Shown here one piece after another: positions 55,592 through 64,000 of a DNA stretch of 64,000 nt (positions are counted from its first letter, which is position 1; every line of letters starts with the position of its first letter). The notes under the pieces are model-generated. The model worked only from the letters and a program-made list of their open reading frames with translations. It was not told where the DNA came from and ran no database searches. A program made the position numbers and the translations under genes. The DNA is from Platynereis dumerilii (taxonomy: Eukaryota > Annelida > Polychaeta > Phyllodocida > Nereididae), in NCBI GenBank assembly GCA_026936325.1, contig JAPTHN010000019.1, positions 8,086,253-8,150,252 on the forward strand, read 5' to 3'.

Positions 55592-55905
55592 GACCTAGGC
55601 ATCAAGAGAGGCTAAGGTCGAAGCAAGCAGTGATTTCTGCCAATTAGTTATTATAATTGTTTACTTGTTTATATCATATTAGGTTGTGACTACTCTTTAA
55701 CTTTGACCTAGGCATCAAGAGAGGCCAAGGTCGAAGCAAGCAGTGATTAATTATTACAATTATGTTTACTTGTTTATATTATATTAGGTTGTGGCCACTC
55801 TTTAACTTTGACCTAGGCACCAAGAGGGGCCAAGGTCGAAGCAAGCAGTGATTACAGCCAATTAATTATTATAATTGTGTTTATTTGTTTATATATATTT
55901 CATAC
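55592..55905 (+). repeat. 3-unit tandem repeat in the LINE 3-prime UTR
   Basis: Units begin GACCTAGGCA at 55592, 55705 and 55810 (periods 113 and 105 bp) and each contains AAGGTCGAAGCAAGCAGTG and TTTGTTTATAT or TTGTTTATAT. Confidence 0.88.
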
Positions 55906-56329
55906 CTGAATATAATATGCATTCATGTTATCAAAGAATAGTTAGACTAGATAAGATTCATTGTTGCTACCATATTAGTGCCATTACTTTGTTATTTCAT
56001 TTGTGTGACTGTATGTGTAATTGATAACACTTAAAATAACACTGATGTTTGTATTTAGTTGAAAATCAATTCATTATCATAATCATTTCATAATAATCAT
56101 TTCATTTCCATACATCGTTTAGTATAATTTCTTGTTTTAAGCTATTTCATCGGGGGATACCCACCTATATATATATGGCAATGGCATTTCATGCTCGGGT
56201 GTTCTCCCATTACCATCTGTCACTTCGATTGTATACGTTAATTTATATATATACTTGTAAAATGTGGTTACAATGATGGTATTGAAATAAACAAATTACA
56301 AAATTACAAATATAAGTATATGCTGATAT

Positions 56330-56530
56330 CTGGATATGTATAACAGTCGTGATACAGACCCTTGTGGAACTCCATTGCATAGCAGCATAGTGCTCAACAT
56401 AGTGCATGAAGGATTTCAGGTCATGCACATTATCTTTGTTCCCATTTCTGGTATATAGTCAAATTGTGTAATTACAAATTTGTTGACTCTGATGATGTTC
56501 AATAGCATGCAAAATTAGATCGAGATAATG
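56330..56530 (-). repeat. LINE-derived fragment, right member of an inverted pair
   Basis: Reverse-complement counterpart of 51040-51215, with the same GVPQG-encoding block. The LINE at 52500-56230 lies between them. Confidence 0.55.
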
Positions 56531-56919
56531 AATTTATAGTTCTATCTTTCGGACAAGTCCTATGCATGCTTGCAAAGAGCAGACTGCATACATGTGAGAT
56601 TATGAACTATATAATTATGTGCACTCAATGGCAAAGGATAGCACAACGCTCAAATCGATGAACATGATACAACAATATTAAAGTCAAACCTAACACTAAT
56701 AGAATACTCTAGGACTGTGGTTGGAGGGGCACAAAGTTTGTTTTGTATGCTACTCTAAAAAATAGTTCCAATGTCTTCCAAAAAATTTGACAGGATTTCC
56801 CTCCATGACCATGGTCTCTAAATCCTGAGTAACTCTGTATCCTTGTTAGCGTTAAAAAGGGGGCCCGTCAGTGTAGCAGCAAATAGACAAAATACCACCC
56901 AGTTCACCTTATAGGCACA

Positions 56920-57240
56920 TGTACGTTTTAGCAATGTTGCAACAACGTCACCCTGTTCGTCAATTGACGTAGAAATTATGTTGTCACAACGTTATGAAGC
57001 AACATCAAAGATATGACGTTAGTATGCACAGTTGTGGCGACATTTTCACAACATTGTGAGGCAATGTCAATGGTTCAACGTCAGCTTGCGACGTTGTGGC
57101 AATGTTGTGAAAAAAAAAAAACCCAGACGTCATGTTCACATTGTGGCAACATAATCTCTACCATACAAATCAACGTGACCAACAGACCAGCCCTCCACCA
57201 ACTAGCAACGTCGGGGTTTACCTTGTGTGCCCATTGGGTA
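56920..57240. repeat. CAACGTTG/AACGTCA-rich repeat
   Basis: Imperfect copies of CAATGTTGCAACAACGTCA, ACAACGTTATG and GCGACGTTGTGGC in both orientations, with no ORF; likely a MITE with subterminal repeats. Ends not determined. Confidence 0.45.
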
Positions 57241-57725
57241 TACATACCCAAAAAGATGCATCAAAATCTTTAACATGTTTAAGAAGAGGCCTATCGATAT
57301 GTCAAACCCATTTTGACAGTCCATTATTGTACCTTTCTCTTGACCATGTTGACAAACAGAGTGTAAACGCATTATTATTGGTTTTCCAAAATAAAAAAGG
57401 CAAAAATCAGACCCAAAACAGCATGATTTGAAATGTTTTGTATGCATCCATTTATGTGGTAGCATTTATTTGTTTGCAAATGTAGCAAGATAGTGAGAAG
57501 GATGTACAGATAAGCTGCAAATTTACAAACTGATAAAAGGGGTGGATAAATATGCCATAATTTTAGAATAGCCCCCCAAATACACATTTCCACAGTTCAC
57601 CCGGTGAAAATGATGTTTTTGCCATGTATGCAATTGGGAAGTGTTGGTCTTGCGTGCTAGGCTGGGTCCAGGGTTCGAAGAAACACCTCTTGTATTAGAC
57701 ATTCTTTTTACCCTAGCATGCAGCA

Positions 57726-58004
57726 ATGGACGAAAACAAGGAGATTATATTTTGTTGGATCCCAAGTCATGTTGATATCAAAGGAAATGAGATGGCTGAT
57801 CTTCATGCGAAGAGAGCCTTTAGGAAAACTTTAACGGACTATGTCGTCCCTTATACGGACTTAAGAAAGCATATCAATGACTTTACCAAGTATAGTTGGC
57901 AAGTACGATGGAATGCTTGCCAACGAAAAAAACTACGCACAATCCTACCACAAGTCATGAAAGATATAACAAGAACCCAGGGGTTCAAAATGGAGGTGGT
58001 GTAG
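57726..58004 (+). pseudogene. LINE ORF2 RNase H fragment
   Basis: FCWIPSHVDIKGNEMADLHA is the C-terminal RNase H block (catalytic His, then Gly-Asn-Glu and Asp) of I/Nimb-like LINEs. It continues about 50 residues (YTDLRKHINDFTKYSWQVRW) and stops before the terminal domain. That terminal domain occurs separately at 60950-61216, suggesting one ORF2 copy split by about 2.9 kb of later insertions, or two fragments. Confidence 0.78.
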
Positions 58005-58132
58005 TGACTAATTTCGCATACCATGAATCCAGTAGATCATTCATCCTACACTGCTATGACTACTCCGATAGATTTATAGATATATAGATTTATTTGCATA
58101 TAGATTAGAAATCCAGCATTATGTATACAGAT

Positions 58133-58258
58133 AGATAGCTAATAGATAGATAGATATAAACAAGTGCTGCCCTTTAAGAGCAGTAGTTGCTCACAGTGAT
58201 TGATCGATGAGATGGCAGATAGAACACGAGTTCTCTACATGTTGCACATTTACCCCAT
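58133..58258 (-). repeat. GATA tract plus SINE family 3 fragment
   Basis: Same order as 26446-26610: GATA units, AGTGCTGCCCT, GATTGATCGATGAGATGG, then TTGCACATTTACCCCA. Confidence 0.5.
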
Positions 58259-58417
58259 TTTAAAATTATCAAAAGGGACACCAATTTAACATCTCATTTG
58301 AATGAAACACATTTGGGATTTTGATCTTGAAATTCCACTGAAAATATTCTAAATTGACTTACTCACTAATATGCTGCTCTATACATATGTCAATCTTCCT
58401 ACCTCTGCCAGCTAACT

Positions 58418-58655
58418 TGTGGACTGCCAAATTGACCAAATGGTTAAGAGCGCTTGTCTGGCTACCACTGGCGCTGAGGGAGTGGGTTCAAATCTCACCC
58501 CGGGAACTCACTTCAGTCCGAGCCCATGGGACATTAAACGGAGGCGGGTTGTATCGAGTATTCTATGCTGGGGCAACTCAAAGACCCTGGGCATCCCTGA
58601 ATTAATAGGGTATGCGCCAGACTCACAGTCTTCTCATCACTCATCATCACACGGT
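58418..58655 (+). mobile_element. tRNA-derived SINE, family 1, copy 2
   Basis: Head CAAATGGTTAAGAGCGC ... GGGTTCAAATCTCACCCC and body GGGACATTAAACGGAGGCGG match 20415-20714 in opposite orientation. The shared LINE-like tail is missing, so it is 3-prime truncated or altered. Confidence 0.8.
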
Positions 58656-58926
58656 GGTCACCAAAACTTGAGAATGCCGATGGCATGGGAACCTTTGGTA
58701 ATGTTCCCTTAATCTCAGCCCATGGGCACTGCTCTGCGGCTGCCCTGAGCTGTATCTTGTGGAAGGCTCACCAGAAATTTCTTGAACCCCATGCGGAACA
58801 TGACCAGTAATGGTTACGATTAAAGTTAAAATTATAACTGCATCAATAAATCTATAAATCCAGAATTCAAAAATAGCTCTGATAGCTGAAATGAAGTGAA
58901 ATCTCATGTCGGATAGGCATGAATAT

Positions 58927-59138
58927 TATAGAAAGATGGATAGATGATTGGGGCTATATGTCCAGTATTTATGCATTTTGTAAGCTAATTAGGAGGACAT
59001 AGCAATGAGGCGAAGGATGATTGAAACTGCTGTCCTAGTTGACCCGGTGAGAGCGTCAATCAGACCCTGGAGTCCAAGGACCAGCGAACCAGGCTGCGAT
59101 TGACAACCACAGTGTGCTACAACTGAGCTAACCCTACC
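58927..59138 (-). mobile_element. SINE family 2, copy
   Basis: Matches 48927-49129 (GCAATGAGGCGAAGGATGATTGAAA) with a diverged head. Confidence 0.72.
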
Positions 59139-59346
59139 GGCCTACCCTACCCCCATCTCCCATACATTTTTGATCATGTCACAAATGGTTTGAAGTACCA
59201 AATTGCAACCTATTACTCTGCTTACCAAACCCTTTTGATAACACTGGGTAATATAACTAATCTGAGTAATCTATCTATTTGATCTATATAATCTATCCTT
59301 CAAATTAATGCAATCAGATCTATCTAATACACCCTTTTAAAAAGTT

Positions 59347-59358
59347 ACTTATCTATCA

Positions 59359-59417
<59 letters not shown>

Positions 59418-59439
59418 CATCTATCTATCTATCTATCTA
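59347..59439. repeat. (TATC)n microsatellite
   Basis: About 22 TATC units with one CATC variant; the same repeat resumes at 60345-60390 after the inserted element. Confidence 0.93.
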
Positions 59440-60344
59440 GGGGAGAGCGGGGCACCATGAGCCACGGGGCACCATGAACCATGGCCGATACAAAAAAAAC
59501 GGCGAGATAGAACTGCTCGATAGGAAGACCATATTTTCCTTTATTAGTGTACTACTGGCTAGGGTAGCAATCATAATCTTTCTTTTCAATGTAGGATCAA
59601 GAATTGAAAAAATACTTTTGACCAGTGAATTTGAGTAAAAGGTAAACATATTGGGCAGTGGAACTTTTACTTCTGGTACTTCAACTATTTCCGGCATCAT
59701 CATAAAACTTAGTCTTCTTAGAGAAGGTAAGGCATGTGCTAGGATGATGTCATAACATTGATACTATGATAAACTGGAAAATGGTGATATGCACTAATAA
59801 ATGAAATTTACAAAAGGGGCACCATGAGCCACATGGGGATAGCGCACCATGAGCCATTTTCTATAAAGTTTTAATGTACAATTAAAGCTGAATCGTAACA
59901 ACAACTCTACTGTTGTAAGTCCAGAACTCTAGTGCAAGACATCAGCCACTGTTTAGGACACATTTTTGCAATTTCATAGAAAAATATGTAAAATCCATCT
60001 GATCCATAATGTGGTGTATGCCCAGGGAAAATTTCAAGTAAAACATCTTGTTTATGAGGTATCAGTTCTTCACAGTCGAATGAGAAGGATAATACATGTA
60101 CGTAAACAGCCCCCCATGCCATGGCTCATGGTGCCCCAGGGTCGGGGCACGATGAGCCGCTAGACTACATTTTTTAAAGACAATGTTTTGACTATTTAAG
60201 AATTAAGAATATAATGTAACAACACTGGATATTGTAGCCAAGAGGTCTTGCTATGATTATATAAAGCAACCAGCCATTTACCATTGAAACTTTAGGCTCA
60301 GGAGCTTAATTTCGGAAAAGCGGCTCATGGTGCCCGCTCTCCCC
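59440..60344. mobile_element. 905-bp terminal-inverted-repeat element inside (TATC)n
   Basis: The left end GGGGAGAGCGGGGCACCATG continues into AGCC; the right end is its complement apart from one missing G. The motif GGCACCATGAGCC recurs inside at about 59470, 59817, 59850, 60120 and 60150 in both orientations. No convincing transposase ORF. The target duplication cannot be measured because the insertion is in a repeat. Confidence 0.82.
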
Positions 60345-60548
60345 TATCTATCTATCTATCAGATTCTATCTATCTATCTATCTATCTATCTATTTACCCA
60401 TCCATATATATATCTGACTAAAATAGTTGGAGATTTATAAAACTATTGAAATCTCATCTCTTGTGACCTAGTATTATGTTGACATCAATCTCCAGGTCAG
60501 AAAACTGACCAATAGACATCCTAATGTCACCATGACATAGTTCCAGGT

Positions 60549-60652
60549 CAGCTCATTTGCATACACAAAACACAATACACATAATTTTCAAAATGGTGGA
60601 CAGCTCATTTGCATACACTAAACACAATACACATTATTTTCAAAATGGTGGA
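60549..60652. repeat. 52-bp tandem duplication
   Basis: CAGCTCATTTGCATACAC ... TTTTCAAAATGGTGGA occurs twice in a row with two differences. Confidence 0.88.
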
Positions 60653-60946
60653 CTGTAAGACCAAAAAAAAAACTCCAAACAAAAAACTGATGAAAGGAGT
60701 ACTTAGAATTATTTTAGGTTGATACAAGTAAGCTGCAATATTAGCCTTGTACCTCTAGATTCGGGCAATTTAACAATTAGTAGATAATTTAAAACATGCA
60801 AAGAGTAATTTCAGATTTTCTTCTCCAATTTCAAATTTCCCCCCTAAATCTAACAGTCTTACACTCTCTTACCCACTCTCTTACCCCCCCCCCTTCTCAC
60901 CAACTACATAAATGGCGGTGTGTAAACACCTCCATTAAAAATTGAT

Positions 60947-61310
60947 GTGTACTCACGCAGAGAGCAAATCGTAATCCATCGATGTCTTATAGGACACAGC
61001 AGATTAACCCATTCACACTTATTAACCAATGACGCAGCACCAATATGCGAAGGGTGCCAAGTACCACTTTCGATTAAACGTATCTTGATAGAATGTAATA
61101 ACAATCTACATCACCGTCTCATTCAATCAGGTAATCTCAAACACTTGTTCTTAGAAAATTCAGCATCCAGTATAACACAGTTCCTCAGAGAAAACGACCG
61201 CCTCTACAAATTATGAGAAATTAGTTCCAGCATGATCTATCAAACCAATGTTGCCTCTAAATAGCCCACAACGGTGCTGATGGGGCGTAAAACACAAACT
61301 CACTCACTCA
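60947..61310 (+). pseudogene. LINE ORF2 C-terminus and 3-prime end
   Basis: SRREQIVIHRCLIGHSRLTH and NDAAPICEGCQVPLSIKRIL form the conserved domain after RNase H in I/Nimb-like LINEs (RLRIGHT and C-x2-C type). The stop at 61214-61216 is followed by TCTAAATAGCCCACAACGG and GTAAAACACAAAC, the tail carried by both ORF1-only elements. This identifies the autonomous partner family. Confidence 0.8.
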
Positions 61311-61317
61311 CCCCCCC

Positions 61318-61500
61318 CCCCAGGGTTCGAATCCAGCTCTTGTCAGGGTTCGAATCAAGCTCTTGCCTGATCACCGGAGTTTATGTTCACGACTGTTTCA
61401 ATCGTCCTCCTAGGATCGTCCTTTGCCTCATTGCCGTGTCCTCATCCTGTCCTAATGAGCCTATGCCAAGTACATAAATACAGGACGTAAGGCCCCAGTG
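61318..61500 (+). mobile_element. SINE family 2, 5-prime truncated copy
   Basis: Begins near the B-box (GGTTCGAATCC, partly duplicated) and runs to TACAGGACGTAAGGCCCC; starts directly after the LINE tail. Confidence 0.72.
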
Positions 61501-61640
61501 ACTCTTCCATGTATACATGCGCTAATATAAAGATAATCCAGATAACTCAACTAAATTTTGGATAAATATCCAGTTAGTTTTCTAATCAAAATTATCAAAA
61601 TGTATAGCAACTATATTATTTTTAATAGAAATATGATTTA

Positions 61641-61670
61641 TAATTAGCAATGAACAAATCAATCAATCAG

Positions 61671-61701
<31 letters not shown>

Positions 61702-61741
61702 GTCAGTCAGTCAGTCAATCAATCTATCTATCTATCTATCG

Positions 61742-61780
<39 letters not shown>

Positions 61781-61781
61781 G

Positions 61782-61840
<59 letters not shown>
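61641..61840. repeat. (AATC)n/(CAGT)n/(TATC)n compound microsatellite
   Basis: Three adjoining tetranucleotide tracts with gradual changeover, about 200 bp. Confidence 0.95.
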
Positions 61841-62393
61841 AACATTGCAGAGTTAGTGTGTGTAGCCTACTCTGTATTTATGCTAAATTGATAAATTTTC
61901 CAAACAGCTGTTTATCAATAAATTTATAGCAGACCCTTTGTAATCGATTGCCCATTTTACCCAGAAATTTGGCAGAAAGTTGCAGGATCTATAGAATGAA
62001 ATATGGCCCATGCAGCTGTTGGAAATAAAAGCACTGCACGATCTGTGCTATATTAGGTTAGTAGAATGCTGAGCTTGGAAAGTTGGGATTTTTGGAATAC
62101 ATTTTCTCTGATTCATTCTGTGTATGTCTTGCTTGGCGATTTTCCATGTATTTCTCAAACATGTTTAAGTGCACCCAAGGACATACTTGATATATACCAG
62201 ACCTATTCCCCCTTATGGCAAACTTGCCATGTCCTTCAGTCCTTGATAATGGTTTGATTGAAGTTGGGTAATTTATTTGCATAAACATTTAGCATCTGAT
62301 TTGATGGGTTTGTTTCATGCTTCAGTGATACTTATTTTATCCTATCAGATAGATGGATCAGGTACTTGCAGTACCTCATAATGTTAAAGTTGA
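61841..62393. other. intergenic
   Basis: No gene or structured repeat seen. Confidence 0.4.
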
Positions 62394-62397
62394 ATCC

Positions 62398-63052
62398 CAC
62401 ACTTGGCAAGAAATCTAAAATCCATGAGATATTCATGAAACTTTGCCAAAAAGTTCTTCAAAAAGAAAGCTTTCCAATGTAAAAAAAAATTGGCGGGCTA
62501 TCCAATATGATTTTCGAACTATGATCTTTTCAAAATTGTATGTCATTACATTAAGACATACAGTAAAATACTAAAACAGTGTGGGAAAAGCAGCGTCACT
62601 CGAACAATATCCATGAGATATTTATGAAAAATTAAAGGAATATAGCTGAAAATACACTTTATTGAAAAACAAGTCTTTCAAGGGGGGTTACCAATGTTTT
62701 TTGAGAGTTATGTGGTGTACAATATGAGAAAATTATGAAGAACAGTTCAACAAAAATAAGTCCCCCTTAAGATAAACTTGGATATCTCAAAGATTCCTTC
62801 TCCGATTTTTATGAAAGATAGATTGGATTATAGGCCTGTATATTGTCCCAAAATGTGTGCATTTATAGTTCAGTGCCATTATTCCAGGCTGAGCTAGCAG
62901 CCTTCGAGTGAGCCTACCCCTGTTTTCAAAAATCTGTGGCTTTTCCAATGCATATGAACAATTTGACCAAGCGGGGGAGCCACCAGCTGGGGTATTTTTG
63001 TTGAACTGTGGAGTACAATAGGTGGAGCAGCTGTATTCTGTGGGATTCAACT
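62398..63052. mobile_element. 655-bp MITE with TTAA duplication
   Basis: Ends AGTTGAATCCCACA and exact complement, with TTAA on both sides (62394-62397, 63053-63056). Internal CATGAGATATTCATGAAA and CATGAGATATTTATGAAA repeat about 180 bp apart. No transposase. Its ends differ from those of the TTAA element at 33981. Confidence 0.82.
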
Positions 63053-63056
63053 TTAA

Positions 63057-63829
63057 GGGGCTGTCTACAAGTGGACTGCTCTTGCATTGCCACAGATCAG
63101 AACATATGCTGTCTTGTGTTGCCACCTAGTGACTAGTGTGCTATTCCGCGTGCTCCTGCGAGCGTCCACATATACTTTCGACCAGAAGAACACACACAAT
63201 TTTGTGTGGAAGACACCGGGGGCTGTTTCTGAGTGTGCTGATGGTCTTGTCTACTTCCTTAGAGAATGTGATTGCCGAGTCTGACTCTGGTATACATCAA
63301 TGTTGAATAGAAATTTTGTGAATGTGCAATGAAATTGGAACTATTTCTTGGGACAGCAATGCTGTAGCATAGAAAATCAACTTTTGTGCCAGGTGGCAGC
63401 AGCATGCAGTTCTCATTTTCACCAGACTGGTTATGGGGTATACTGGTACATTAATACTTTTTTGGTCAGAGATTAAAGCAATTTATCATTAACAGTATAT
63501 CCAGTGCGTATCTAGAAAAGGCCTGAGGGGAGGAGGGCATCCCCTCAGATTTTTTCCCCGTTTGAAAATTCTGATTGGCACGTCACTGACTCACATGCCG
63601 CAGAGCTCCCTAACGTAAATTTTCCATTTTCATCACTGGTGTATAGGCTTGTATCATGTGTAATGGCAACATGGAGTTATTTTTAATTGGTCAATTATGC
63701 AGATTCTGCTTTTTTAAAGCACTCAGACATTCACATGCTATAATCATGTTTTTTTTTTTCTTGGCATAAAATATATTTCAGTATGAGTGTCTTGATCACG
63801 TATGAGAATTTATTATTTTTTTTTTTCAG
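63057..63829. other. intergenic
   Basis: No repeat or gene recognised; presumably upstream or intron sequence of the gene that begins at 63830. Confidence 0.4.
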
Positions 63830-63963
63830 ATGTCTTCTGCAGTTAAATGGATTTACCTGGTAACCACATGAGTCCTTAGCAACTGTAGACATGGCAACAA
63901 CAAGCACTAAATTCTTACTTTTCACGTCTTGGTTTCTTTCACTGTTTGGAAAATCACTAACAG
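63830..63963 (+). CDS. first coding exon of an unknown gene, signal-peptide-like
   Basis: The acceptor (T)nCAG ends at 63829 and the donor GTAGGC starts at 63964. The ATG at 63891 opens MATTSTKFLLFTSWFLSLFG, a short polar start then a hydrophobic core, as expected of a secreted or membrane protein; 24 codons plus one base before the intron. The upstream part of the exon has stops in this frame, so it is 5-prime UTR. The remainder lies beyond the window. Confidence 0.45.
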
Positions 63964-64000
63964 GTAGGCCTGTTTATTGTATTCTTCTACAACTACTTGG

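Larger units (their letters stand above)
52500..56230 (+). mobile_element. APE-type LINE, CR1/Jockey-like, nearly intact ORF2
   Basis: Endonuclease (52530-53756) and reverse transcriptase (54220-55563) reading in order, with a connecting part at 53775-54185 and a 3-prime UTR containing a three-unit tandem repeat (55592-55905). No ORF1 was found upstream. One in-frame TGA at 53754-53756 and one frameshift near 54180 separate the pieces. The clade looks CR1-group (Daphne/Rex-like) or Jockey-like by motif style, not firmly. Exact ends and a TSD were not found; inverted LINE scraps lie outside at 51040 and 56330. Confidence 0.82.

Noticed and set aside
59437-59703. 88-aa minus-strand ORF in the 905-bp element as transposase
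   Set aside because: Its end simply translates the inverted repeat and no catalytic motif is visible.
61650-61856. ORF with repeated INQS and YLSI residues
   Set aside because: It is the translation of tetranucleotide microsatellites.

Overview
The window looks like a gene-poor, AT-rich, transposon-packed piece of an invertebrate animal nuclear genome, probably a marine deuterostome or another marine invertebrate. The reasons are spliced genes with GT-AG introns, a solute-carrier (SLC16-like) gene with animal signatures, APE-type LINEs, tRNA-derived SINEs, a Ty3/gypsy element, many MITEs and long (TATC)n tracts. I cannot name the species from sequence alone. LAYOUT. 1-2350: a 51-bp minisatellite whose period is 17 codons. 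3179-3497: a MITE. 3740-6283: a complete ORF1-only LINE with its own target-site duplication (TSD), carrying an 80-bp hAT-like insertion in its tail. 7072-8087: dispersed repeats and a 189-bp palindromic MITE. 9309-16660: a TA-flanked element with roughly 400-bp inverted arms, split by a young-looking Ty3/gypsy element (10194-15536, identical LTRs, GACGA TSD). 19320-20330: a long inverted repeat. 20415-20714: a tRNA-derived SINE. 21429-23897: a second complete ORF1-only LINE with a 15-bp TSD. 24366-23991: the first two coding exons of an unknown minus-strand gene with a signal-peptide-like start. 26809-33930: a complete seven-exon SLC16/MCT-like transporter gene on the plus strand, predicted 604 aa, with a palindrome-rich array in an intron. 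33981-36534: a TTAA-flanked MITE, a copy of the palindromic MITE, and a MITE with a minisatellite core. 38651-50403: a candidate 11.75-kb element bounded by inverted CACTCTAAAAACAA ends; inside it on the minus strand are a spliced SAP-SWIM zinc-finger gene, a small two-exon gene and two further exon candidates, and it is interrupted by a 2.94-kb hAT element that itself carries a 333-bp hAT MITE. 52388-56230: a CR1/Jockey-like LINE with endonuclease and reverse transcriptase, lightly damaged. 57726-61310: RNase H and C-terminal fragments of the LINE family that supplies the ORF1-only elements with their 3-prime tail, with SINEs and a 905-bp terminal-inverted-repeat element between them. 61640-63052: tetranucleotide repeats and a second TTAA-flanked MITE. 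63830-63963: first coding exon of an unknown plus-strand gene with a signal-peptide-like start. HOW PARTS RELATE. The strongest systems-level signal is a group of elements sharing one 3-prime tail (AAGGTGC...GTAAAACACAAAC followed by an AC-rich or similar repeat): an autonomous LINE represented by ORF2 fragments, two elements that kept ORF1 but have no ORF2, and a tRNA-derived SINE with no ORF. This suggests layered dependence on one reverse transcriptase. The second is the possible mobile unit carrying a SAP-SWIM gene. Splice models were assembled by eye from acceptor and donor consensus plus frame agreement and have no transcript support.
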